Assembly: GCA_044339595.1 (NCBI GenBank)
Contig: JBIIVF010000032.1
Span: 1-20,480, forward strand
Source: CAZTGZ01 sp044339595
GTDB taxonomy: Bacteria; Bacteroidota; Bacteroidia; NS11-12g; UBA9320
Reading direction: 5' to 3'
Length of the DNA: 20,480 nt
The notes beneath the pieces are model-generated. The model saw nothing but the letters and a program-made list of their open reading frames with translations, was not told the origin of the DNA and did no database searches. Shown here piece by piece: positions 8,930 to 14,987 of the stretch. How positions within the stretch are numbered: position 1 is the stretch's first letter; the number at the start of each line of letters is the position of its first letter. A program made the position numbers and the translations under genes.

Positions 8930-9534
8930 ATGAAAGTTAACACCAATCATTGGAATCAATGGAGATATGCCTTGTATGCTCCCGTTTACGACCGTGTAGT
9001 CTCTTACTTTGATAAACAGCGCAACGGAGCATCGAATTACTCGACATTCAACCGGGGGATAAGGTTTTAATTATTGGCGCCGGAACTGGATTGGCCTTAC
9101 CATTTTTACCTGACTTTTGTGAAATAACGGCCACGGATATAACACCGGCTATGCTGGCCAAATTAGAAATTAGAAGGCAGAAATTAGAAAAAAAAGTGGT
9201 GGTAAGGGTCATGGATGGCCAGAAACTGAACTTTGAAGATAATGCGTTCGATAAGATCATTCTCCATTTGATATTAGCGGTGATTCCGGATGCCGATGCC
9301 TGCTTGTCGGAGGCCGGAAGGGTGTGCAAACCGGAAGGAAAGATTGCGGTATTTGATAAATTCATTCCCAGAGGAGAAAAAACCGGTTTGATACGAGAAA
9401 CCTTGAATTTCTTCACCAACATCATGGCTACCAATATCAACCGTCATTTTTAAAGCCTCTTGGCAGATAAAAATTTGATCATAACCCATGAGAAGGGGCG
9501 GGTTGGCAAGGTAATTTTAGAATCATTCAGTTAG
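8930..9534 (+). pseudogene. Broken class I SAM-dependent methyltransferase
   Basis: Remnant of a small methyltransferase of the Methyltransf_11/UbiE-like kind. The ATG at 8930 opens a frame reading NHWNQWRYALYAPVYDRVV, typical of the N-terminus of this group, but it runs into a stop (9065-9070 region) soon after DKQR. In the next frame, from 9025, the sequence resumes as RSIELLDIQPGDKVLIIGAG, the SAM-binding motif I, then ITATDITPAM and MDGQKLNFEDNAFDKI. One missing base (or two extra) near 9020-9025 explains the switch. A TAA at 9451-9453 then cuts the frame, although the same frame continues as SLLADKNLIITHEKGRVGKV to a TAG at 9532-9534, as a normal C-terminus would. Two independent lesions argue for decay rather than a sequencing slip. 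The rejoined length, about 200 residues, is normal for the family. Confidence 0.75.
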
Positions 9535-9678
9535 ACAAATCAGCTTAACTTACTTTTAGACATTATTCTTTATTATTTTAAATACAATAACACACAACGC
9601 TAAAATAATTATTTTTTCATAAGTAACTATTAATATATATTTATATACAAGCTTTTATGATCATACTTATTCCTGTAG
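9535..9678. other. AT-rich spacer between two decayed genes
   Basis: About 140 bases, much richer in A and T than the surroundings, with a palindromic AAAATAATTATTTT at 9602-9615 and TA-rich tracts near 9630-9648. No reading frame, tRNA or clear promoter is seen. It may once have held the promoter of the decayed gene that follows. Confidence 0.5.
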
Positions 9679-10233
9679 ATCATCTTTTTTCTTTTCCTAT
9701 CAAATATTTGTGAGGCGCAACTACCTGCATATGCATTGGTTATCAGGCCGCAACCCTAACCGGAGGCATTTACAACAAGCGGGCCATGGCGAGATCAGAA
9801 AATATAAGATATCAAATTCAAACCTATGAAATGAAGTATGCCCATATAATGCATGGCATTTATGCGTACTGGATTATAAGATCGAAGAATCCCCTTTTCA
9901 TAAATGGCACAAATATGGAGTTCAACTAGAATGGTTTACAGAACTTTAACCTGTCAAAGGTACCTATGATGACACCCTCGATTATACCTTTCGCAAAATT
10001 TAGATGAATGGGTTAAACATCATGGATATCTTTCCATTCTATGAAAAATATTCTATCGAAACATGCATCCAAAGCACAAATTTTGACTCCTCATTCAAAG
10101 CAACATAGATGAAAAATTTGGCTGCACTGACTGCAAACCCGTCGCCGATTCGAAAAGGTTTCCGCTGCCTTTTTATTCATTTTGGTTTACGCTTGAGGGT
10201 TTTGAAAAAAGTGAACTTAACAAACCGTATTGA
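9679..10233 (+). pseudogene. Remnant of an unidentified, probably exported protein
   Basis: No intact frame crosses this stretch, but protein-like pieces follow one another in different frames. Frame 1 from 9679 reads IIFFLFLSNICEAQLPAYA, like the end of a signal peptide. Frame 3 from about 9738 reads GYQAATLTGGIYNKRAMARS and is open to 9926. Frame 2 from 9830 reads DYKIEESPFHKWHKYGVQLE, then crosses in-frame stops at 9947 (TAA) and 10001 (TAG), with sensible sequence between them (PVKGTYDDTLDYTFRKI; MDIFPFYEKYSIETC), and ends at 10106. Frame 1 from 10099 then reads CTDCKPVADSKRFPLPFYSF and stops at 10231. This pattern of frameshifts and stops fits a long-dead gene. I do not recognise the family. 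The alternative is non-coding DNA with chance open stretches. Confidence 0.45.
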
Positions 10234-10269
10234 TGACAATACCCAAGAAATACTAAATCTCACCAGAAA

Positions 10270-11921
10270 CTAATCATCGAGCTCCAGATCAAAAGCATCC
10301 ATAAAATTCTGCATTAAAGGATTCTTTTTAATCATGGCATCCAATTTATCTTTGGCTCTGAAAGGTTTGGCGTCTTTCCGGGCTTTAAGTACCATTTCAA
10401 ACTCAATGGGTAACGTTGAATAACCGGTTGCATTTCGAATAAATTGGAGGACCTCTGTTTTAATTTCGCCGAAAATCACCATTTCGTGCTTCATCAATTC
10501 CAGGTAAGCAACGCCTTCTCTGAGATGATGTCCGTTTAAACGCAGCGCTGCGGCAGCGCTTTTCTTATCCTGAGATTCAAGATGGATGGCCAATTGTTCA
10601 ATGGCTGCCGAGAGTTTACTAAAGGTTATTTGATTTGCAGGCTCCGCCACCGCAGATGCCGAAATCTCTTCTTCTTGAAATTCTTGAATAGGTTCTGAAG
10701 GATTTTCAACGGTCTTTTTTCCGGAAAGGATGTCCTTTAGATTTCCGAGTCGTGTGACTTTTACCGGCTCCTTTAGAACCACTTTTGGAGCAGCCGTTAT
10801 TTTCTCGCTCTGCGCAACAGGTTTCAGCTCAAGGCTTTTTTTTTTAATTCATCTGCCAGTTGTATGGCCTGATTGAGATGGCAAAGTTTGATAAGCACCA
10901 ATTCTATGTGCAATCGTTGGTTGTTGCTTTGTTTATAGGATTGATCCGCTGTATCTGCAATTTGAATGGCATTGATTAAGAAACCATAGTCCATCATTTG
11001 CGCTTGTTCCCCATACTTTTTGGCAATATTTCCCGGGACTTCCAGCAATTTGAGGGTATCCGGTGATTTGCATACCAATAAATCCCTGAAATGCGCGGAT
11101 AATCCATTCAGAAATATTTGTCCGTCGAATCCCTTCTTTTGAATTTCGTCAAACAAAAGGAGCACGCCGGAAGTATTTCGCTCATAAAAAGCATCTGAGA
11201 GTTTAAAGAAGTAATCGTAATCGAGGATGTTGAGGTTTTCGAGCACTTCCTGATACACCAAGTTGCGATTTTCAGAAAAGCTCACCATCTGATCAAAAAG
11301 AGAAAGGGCATCTCGCATGGCACCATCTGCTTTTTGAGCAATCAGGTGGAGTGCTTCCACATCGGCTGTAACATTTTCCTTTTCACCAATAGATGTGAGG
11401 TGGGCCACAATCTGAGGCACGGTAATGCGTTCGAAATTAAAAATCTGACAACGGCTTAATATCGTAGGTAAAATCTTGTGTCTTTCGGTGGTTGCCAAAA
11501 TGAAGATGGCATACGATGGTGGTTCTTCCAGTGTCTTCAGAAAAGCGTTAAACGCAGCTGAAGACAGCATATGAACCTCGTCTATGATATATACCTTATA
11601 ATTCCCTTTCTGTGGCGGGATTCTCACCTGATCAACCAGGTTGCGGATATCATCCACCGAATTATTGGACGCTGCGTCCAGTTCGAAGATGTTGAAAGCG
11701 AAATCGTTGGCTTCATCACCATCTTCCCGATTGATTTCCTTGGCCAAAATACGCGCACAAGTGGTCTTTCCTACCCCTCTTGGACCGCAAAACAAAAAGG
11801 CTTGTGCTAATTTCTGACTTTTAATTTCGTTCAGCAGCGTTCGGGTAATATGACTTTGCCCCACCACACTATCAAAGGTGAGGGGTCTGTATTTTCGAGC
11901 CGATACTACATAGTCAGACAT
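10270..11921 (-). CDS. dnaX: DNA polymerase III tau subunit (full-length dnaX product, requires -1 frameshift)
   Basis: The tau form organises the replisome, holding polymerase cores and the helicase on the clamp loader. The clamp-loader frame (from ATG 11921) and the C-terminal frame (stop at 10270-10272) are offset by one base. They can be joined only at a run of ten A on the coding strand (10845 down to 10836). Re-reading one A, or adding one A to the transcript, gives about 362 + 188 = 550 residues, a normal Bacteroidota DnaX length. The C-terminal frame is not a separate gene: it has no good start, and just upstream of the A run it is closed by a TGA. Its end (NPLMQNFMDAFDLELDD) looks like other Bacteroidota DnaX tails. 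A real mutation or a homopolymer miscount are the alternatives. Confidence 0.85.
10824..11921 (-). CDS. dnaX: DNA polymerase III gamma subunit (clamp-loader ATPase, zero-frame dnaX product)
   Basis: AAA+ ATPase that loads the beta clamp. Reading without slippage gives 365 residues ending KKKALS just past the A10 run, which is close to a gamma-type product. Walker A is GPRGVGKT (46-53, Lys52), Walker B YIIDEVHM (Asp114, Glu115), sensor 1 LATTE (about 142-146) and the arginine finger SRC (Arg157). The four-cysteine zinc module normally found between Walker A and ELDAAS is replaced by a short acidic stretch (REDGDEANDFAFNIF). The start is ATG at 11921; a TTG eight codons upstream is less likely because MSDYVVSARKYRP is the conserved N-terminus. 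The gene is divergent from rpsF across 230 bases. Confidence 0.9.
   Translation of the reverse strand: MSDYVVSARKYRPLTFDSVVGQSHITRTLLNEIKSQKLAQAFLFCGPRGVGKTTCARILAKEINREDGDEANDFAFNIFELDAASNNSVDDIRNLVDQVRIPPQKGNYKVYIIDEVHMLSSAAFNAFLKTLEEPPSYAIFILATTERHKILPTILSRCQIFNFERITVPQIVAHLTSIGEKENVTADVEALHLIAQKADGAMRDALSLFDQMVSFSENRNLVYQEVLENLNILDYDYFFKLSDAFYERNTSGVLLLFDEIQKKGFDGQIFLNGLSAHFRDLLVCKSPDTLKLLEVPGNIAKKYGEQAQMMDYGFLINAIQIADTADQSYKQSNNQRLHIELVLIKLCHLNQAIQLADELKKKALS
10836..10845 (-). promoter_or_regulatory. A10 slippery tract of dnaX
   Basis: The coding strand reads GAATT, ten A, then GCC. The zero frame continues to a TGA at 10826-10824. The -1 frame is blocked by a TGA just before the tract and is open after it, so the switch must fall within about 20 bases centred on the tract. 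No strong stem-loop is seen downstream and no Shine-Dalgarno-like stimulator upstream. That favours transcriptional slippage, as in Thermus dnaX, over the hairpin-stimulated ribosomal shift of E. coli. The mechanism is inferred. Confidence 0.7.
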
Positions 11922-12090
11922 GGGAGTGCAAAAAAACACCCACAAATCAGATAATACAAATGAGGTGGATAAATAATGAGAGAATATGTCGACAAAACAT
12001 GGGGCAATGACTCATATAAAACTCATTAAACGAGCTGCAACGTTATAAATTCCATATTTGACTATCCCACACCATAAAATCAAAACAATA

Positions 12091-12122
12091 TTTGGTATTC
12101 GTTTGACTAAATCCTATTTTTG
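12091..12122 (+). promoter_or_regulatory. Bacteroidota promoter for rpsF-rpsR-rplI
   Basis: TTTG (12091-12094), 20 bases, then TATTTTTG (12115-12122) match the Bacteroidota -33/-7 pattern in sequence and spacing. Transcription would start about 20 bases before the rpsF ATG. This is the best complete promoter in the window. Confidence 0.75.
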
Positions 12123-12151
12123 CAGTCCAAAAAAATTTAAACACTTCTATA

Positions 12152-12520
12152 ATGACAAAAAATCAGTACGAATCTGTAATCATACTTACACCCGTGCTGT
12201 CTGAGAAGCAGATGCAAGATGCTATCACCAACTACAGACAGTTGATTACAGACAATGGTGGAGAAGTGATCCACGAAGAAAACTGGGGGTTAACCAAGCT
12301 GGCTTATCCGATTCAAAAGAAGACGACCGGCTTTTATCACATTTTCGAATTTTCTGCACCGGGCGATCTGGTTGGGAAATTGGAATTAACGTATCGTCGC
12401 GATGAGCAGGTAATGCGCTACATGACGATTCGTCTAGACAAACATGCCGTTGCCTACAACGAAAAAAGAAGAAAAGGAGCATTTAACAAACCTAAAGCAG
12501 AAAAGGAGGCAGCGATATGA
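12152..12520 (+). CDS. rpsF: Small ribosomal subunit protein bS6
   Basis: Binds the central domain of 16S rRNA as a pair with bS18 on the 30S platform. The 122 residues include the typical opening YESVIILTPVLSEKQMQ, the NWGLTKLAYPIQKKTTGFY block (residues 45-63) and the RRDEQVMRYMTIRLDKH strand, with a basic tail. First gene of a three-gene ribosomal operon, with its promoter at 12091-12122. There is no Shine-Dalgarno site before its ATG, unlike the two genes after it. The stop overlaps the rpsR start as ATGA. Confidence 0.97.
   Translation: MTKNQYESVIILTPVLSEKQMQDAITNYRQLITDNGGEVIHEENWGLTKLAYPIQKKTTGFYHIFEFSAPGDLVGKLELTYRRDEQVMRYMTIRLDKHAVAYNEKRRKGAFNKPKAEKEAAI
12503..12509 (+). promoter_or_regulatory. 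Strong Shine-Dalgarno site before rpsR
   Basis: AAGGAGG lies 7 bases before the rpsR ATG, inside the end of rpsF, a full match to the anti-Shine-Dalgarno core. Other starts in the window lack such a site apart from rplI, so this one is notable and may be regulatory. Confidence 0.75.
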
Positions 12521-12789
12521 GCAAGAAGAACGCAAAATCTAACTTTTTATTCAACAACCAACCGGTTGGTCCTGTACGCAAAAAGTATTGCAGGTTTAAA
12601 AAGAGCGGCATCAAGTACATTGACTACAAGAATGCCGAGTTCCTTTTAAAATTCATCAATGAACAAGGTAAAATTCTTCCAAGAAGACTTACCGGTACTT
12701 CATTGAAATATCAGAGAAAAGTATCTGAGGCCGTGAAAAGAGCACGTCATCTTTCCATCCTGCCTTATGTTGCAGATTTATTGAAATAA
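12517..12789 (+). CDS. rpsR: Small ribosomal subunit protein bS18
   Basis: 30S platform protein that partners bS6 and, in Bacteroidota ribosomes, lies near the 3' end of 16S rRNA. It has 90 residues. The conserved core runs from KYCRFKKSGIKYIDYKN through LLKFINEQGKILPRRLTGTS to QRKVSEAVKRARHLSILPY. The ATG overlaps the rpsF stop and is preceded by AAGGAGG, so translation may combine coupling with Shine-Dalgarno recognition. The gene order rpsF-rpsR-rplI is standard for the phylum. Confidence 0.98.
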   Translation: MSKKNAKSNFLFNNQPVGPVRKKYCRFKKSGIKYIDYKNAEFLLKFINEQGKILPRRLTGTSLKYQRKVSEAVKRARHLSILPYVADLLK

Positions 12790-12795
12790 GGAGGA
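12788..12795 (+). promoter_or_regulatory. Strong Shine-Dalgarno site before rplI
   Basis: AAGGAGGA, starting within the rpsR stop codon, sits 7 bases before the rplI ATG. With the T before it, it pairs with eight bases of the 16S anti-Shine-Dalgarno. Confidence 0.75.
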
Positions 12796-12802
12796 AATCA
12801 TC

Positions 12803-13243
12803 ATGAAAGTAATCTTAAGAGAAGACATCAAGAAACTAGGTTTCAAAGATGATATTTGCCAGGTGAAAGACGGTTACGGCCGCAACTTCCTGATTCCAAG
12901 AGGAAAAGCTGTTTTAGCTACACCGAGCGCCATTAAAGTGATGGAAGAGAACATCCGTCAGGCACAATTCAAACAAGACAGAATTAAGCAGGAAGCTGCT
13001 ACTCTTTCTGAGAAGATGCAAGGCATCACCATTACCATTGGCACCAAAGCTGGTTCTAACGGTAAGATTTTTGGATCGGTAACCTCCATTCAGATTGCTC
13101 AAGCACTGAAAGATATGGGTTATGATGTAGATCGCAGAAAAATCATTGTTGACGACATCAAAATGTTAGGCGAATACAAAGCTGTGGTAAACATCCACAG
13201 AGAAGTTTCGGTTGATATCAACTTAAATGTTGTTCAGGAATAA
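12803..13243 (+). CDS. rplI: Large ribosomal subunit protein bL9
   Basis: Binds 23S rRNA at the base of the L1 stalk and extends out of the 50S subunit. It is 146 residues long. The N-terminal RNA-binding domain reads MKVILREDIKKLGFKDDICQ, then VKDGYGRNFLIPRGKAV (residues 21-37). A long central helix follows (about 45-75), then the C-terminal domain with GSNGKIFGSVTS and IQIAQAL. Last gene of the ribosomal operon, with a strong Shine-Dalgarno site and a terminator 21 bases after the stop. Confidence 0.98.
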   Translation: MKVILREDIKKLGFKDDICQVKDGYGRNFLIPRGKAVLATPSAIKVMEENIRQAQFKQDRIKQEAATLSEKMQGITITIGTKAGSNGKIFGSVTSIQIAQALKDMGYDVDRRKIIVDDIKMLGEYKAVVNIHREVSVDINLNVVQE

Positions 13244-13263
13244 TATTCAACCTCATTAAATGG

Positions 13264-13296
13264 AAAGCCGCATTGATTTCAGTGCGGCTTTTCTTT
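13264..13296. terminator. Bidirectional terminator between rplI and the IscA-like gene
   Basis: AAAGCCGCA (13264-13272) pairs with TGCGGCTTT (13283-13291) around a 10-base loop, followed by a T-rich tail on the + strand. It serves rplI. The stop codon of the opposing gene (13279-13281) lies in the loop, so for that gene the hairpin would form across its last codons. Confidence 0.8.
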
Positions 13297-13596
13297 TGTC
13301 TCTGACCTAAAAACAAAACCGGGTCGTTCGCCCAAGATGGCATAATCTACGGTCATTCCGATGACAAACATCAAATCTTTAGCGGCGATGACTACCGGGC
13401 AGAACTGTTCATGGTACACCATATCCTTTTCCTCCACACGGTCAAATGCCAGGAGAAATTCTGTCGACTCTGCCCCTACTTTTTTAACCCCTATTCTCAG
13501 AACCGGATTCTTTATAGCAAATCGTTCAATTCTCCGATTTATTTCCTCCAAAGCCGCCGGTGTAAATCGAACCGGGATCGATTCTTCTGCATTCAT
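13279..13596 (-). CDS. IscA/HesB-like (A-type Fe-S fold) protein lacking the usual cysteines
   Basis: A 105-residue protein with the A-type iron-sulfur carrier fold. It opens IPVRFTPAALEEINRRIE, then LRIGVKKVG, a glycine-poor loop, FLLAFDRV, the KDLMFVIGMTVDYAI block, and ends GFVF followed by a charged tail. Classical IscA carries one Cys in a GGCSG-like loop and a C-terminal CGCG pair. Here the loop reads KVGAESTEF and the tail has no Cys; the only cysteine is Cys66. Metal or cluster carriage as in IscA is therefore unlikely, and the role is unknown. The ATG at 13596 is preferred over a GTG at 13602, because the GTG overlaps the -7 promoter box. It faces rplI across a shared terminator. Confidence 0.75.
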   Translation of the reverse strand: MNAEESIPVRFTPAALEEINRRIERFAIKNPVLRIGVKKVGAESTEFLLAFDRVEEKDMVYHEQFCPVVIAAKDLMFVIGMTVDYAILGERPGFVFRSETKEKPH

Positions 13597-13601
13597 ATTC
13601 A

Positions 13602-13609
13602 CAAAGATA
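13602..13609 (-). promoter_or_regulatory. -7 box giving a near-leaderless IscA-like transcript
   Basis: On the - strand the bases read TATCTTTG, an exact TAnnTTTG and the same octamer as before carA. The expected transcript start, about 7 bases on, falls at or next to the ATG at 13596. No clear -33 element is seen. Confidence 0.55.
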
Positions 13610-13661
13610 GACCCGCCACCAACATAGAACGGAAAAATTTAAAGGCAATTCAATCTCATTC

Positions 13662-13693
13662 TTGGTTAAATGACTTTAGAACCTTTAATTTTA
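13662..13693 (+). promoter_or_regulatory. Possible promoter for the DUF7935-like gene
   Basis: TTG (13662-13664), 21 bases, then TAATTTTA (13686-13693), one base from TAnnTTTG. If real, the upstream ATG at 13670 is not transcribed and the ATG at 13712 is the start. Confidence 0.35.
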
Positions 13694-13711
13694 CCCGATA
13701 AATTACCAACA

Positions 13712-14254
13712 ATGCTTTTAGCCATAGACACCTTTGAAGTTTTTATTGAAATTGTAAAATTTATAGTTCCCTCCCTCGTTGTTTTCGGAATCACCTATGC
13801 CATGCTCAGCAAATTCATGGATGATGACTACCGTGCTAAACTGATGGAACTCAAAAAAGAAAATTCAAACACCTTGATTCCCCTAAAATTGCAGGCCTAC
13901 GAGCGACTGACCATCTATCTGGATCGAATTAGTCCGGATACTCTTGTACTCAGAATGGCCGATCCGCAAATGAATGCCACCCAATTTAAACACTTGTTAA
14001 TCAAAACCATCAACGATGAATTCACCCATAACGTTTCACAGCAAATATATGTGAGCACCCAAGCCTGGAAAATTGTGAAAGCGGTTAGAGAACAAGTTAT
14101 TTTAGCCGTTGAGAATAGTTACAAAGACATGAAGGAAACTTCAAAAAGTACCGACTTGGGAAAAGCTATTTTACAAGACATGATGGTAAGAAAAGACAAC
14201 CCTTGTTATGTAGCCATCGAATTTTTAAAGAAAGAAATTGAATTGGTTTTCTAG
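13712..14254 (+). CDS. Membrane-anchored protein of unknown function (DUF7935-like)
   Basis: About 180 residues. One N-terminal hydrophobic segment (IVKFIVPSLVVFGITYAM, about residues 10-28) is followed by a soluble, mostly helical part. That part has the phrases PLKLQAYERLTIYLDRISP, a HNVSQQIYVS stretch and a closing FLKKEIELVF. These match, from memory, a family of uncharacterised proteins widespread in Bacteroidota; no function is known to me. The ATG at 13670 would add 14 residues (MTLEPLILPDKLPT), but the hydrophobic anchor and the possible promoter favour 13712. The last 17 bases overlap the TTG start of the lipoprotein gene, so the three genes to 15889 probably form one operon. Confidence 0.72.
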   Translation: MLLAIDTFEVFIEIVKFIVPSLVVFGITYAMLSKFMDDDYRAKLMELKKENSNTLIPLKLQAYERLTIYLDRISPDTLVLRMADPQMNATQFKHLLIKTINDEFTHNVSQQIYVSTQAWKIVKAVREQVILAVENSYKDMKETSKSTDLGKAILQDMMVRKDNPCYVAIEFLKKEIELVF

Positions 14255-14987
14255 GTTTATTCCGGCTCTTTTTCTGATCGGATTGATTGGATGTAGATCT
14301 TCTCAAATTACATGGTCACCCCCCAATGCGGGTTTGATGCAGTTAGATTCTACCTTTAAAGAACAGGATCCTGCAGCTATCGCACTCATTTCTACATATA
14401 AAATCACGCTCGATAGCCAAATGAACAAAATTATTGGTGCATGTGCTTACCCCATGCAGAAAAATCGACCTGAGGGATTATTGGGAAATTGGGCCGCGGA
14501 TGCCGTGCAATGGAAAAGTAGCCAATCCGATCATTATAAATGGCATTTCACGGTGCTTAATCATGGCGGACTTCGCACAGATTTACCCGTCGGGAATATC
14601 ACCTTGGGAAAAATTTACGAAGTGATGCCCTTTGACAATGAACTCGTTATACTTGGCTTAAATAAAAAAGAACTGTTACAAGTGGTTGACATTGTGATAG
14701 CCAAGAATGGAGATCCGATTTCAGGCATGAAGATTTCTAAAACTTGTGATCACAAGCTCAGCATTGTATTAAATGGGGTATCGATAGATTCTATTCATGA
14801 TTCAGATACCATTTGGATGGCCACGAGTGATTATATGGCCAATGGAGGCGATGATTACGGACTTTTACAAAATATTTCAAACCGCAAAATTACCGGCACA
14901 CTGATACGCGATGCTTTGGTTCATTATATTTATAAAAAACCCGTCCTGGAAGCTACCCTTGAGGGCCGAATAATCCTTTGTCCATGA
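14238..14987 (+). CDS. Lipoprotein consisting of the 5'-nucleotidase C-terminal (substrate-binding) domain
   Basis: A 249-residue protein resembling only the C-terminal domain of UshA-type 5'-nucleotidases, which binds the nucleotide base. The N-terminus (MNWFSRFIPALFLIGLIGC) is a lipoprotein signal with the lipobox LIGC, so Cys19 would be acylated. The domain is marked by NHGGLRTDLPVGNITLGK, then YEVMPFDNELVI and ANGGDDYG. No catalytic metal-binding motifs are present. The start is TTG at 14238; it overlaps the preceding gene by 17 bases and yields a clean lipoprotein signal. The stop overlaps the ATG of the metallophosphatase. The two halves of a classical enzyme are thus separate genes in reversed order. 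Confidence 0.86.
   Translation: MNWFSRFIPALFLIGLIGCRSSQITWSPPNAGLMQLDSTFKEQDPAAIALISTYKITLDSQMNKIIGACAYPMQKNRPEGLLGNWAADAVQWKSSQSDHYKWHFTVLNHGGLRTDLPVGNITLGKIYEVMPFDNELVILGLNKKELLQVVDIVIAKNGDPISGMKISKTCDHKLSIVLNGVSIDSIHDSDTIWMATSDYMANGGDDYGLLQNISNRKITGTLIRDALVHYIYKKPVLEATLEGRIILCP

Noticed and set aside
9091..9453. A 120-residue open frame that looks like a complete small methyltransferase
   Set aside because: It starts at an arbitrary TTG inside SAM-binding motif I, and both ends of the gene continue beyond it, so it is the middle of a broken gene.
10270..10782. A 170-residue frame that could be called a separate hypothetical gene
   Set aside because: It opens at a GTG inside continuous sequence, follows directly from the dnaX A run, and matches DnaX C-termini. 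It is the tau extension.
11964..11972. DnaA-box-like TTATCCACC on the - strand between dnaX and rpsF
   Set aside because: A single copy with one mismatch to TTATCCACA is expected by chance; there is no cluster to suggest an origin.
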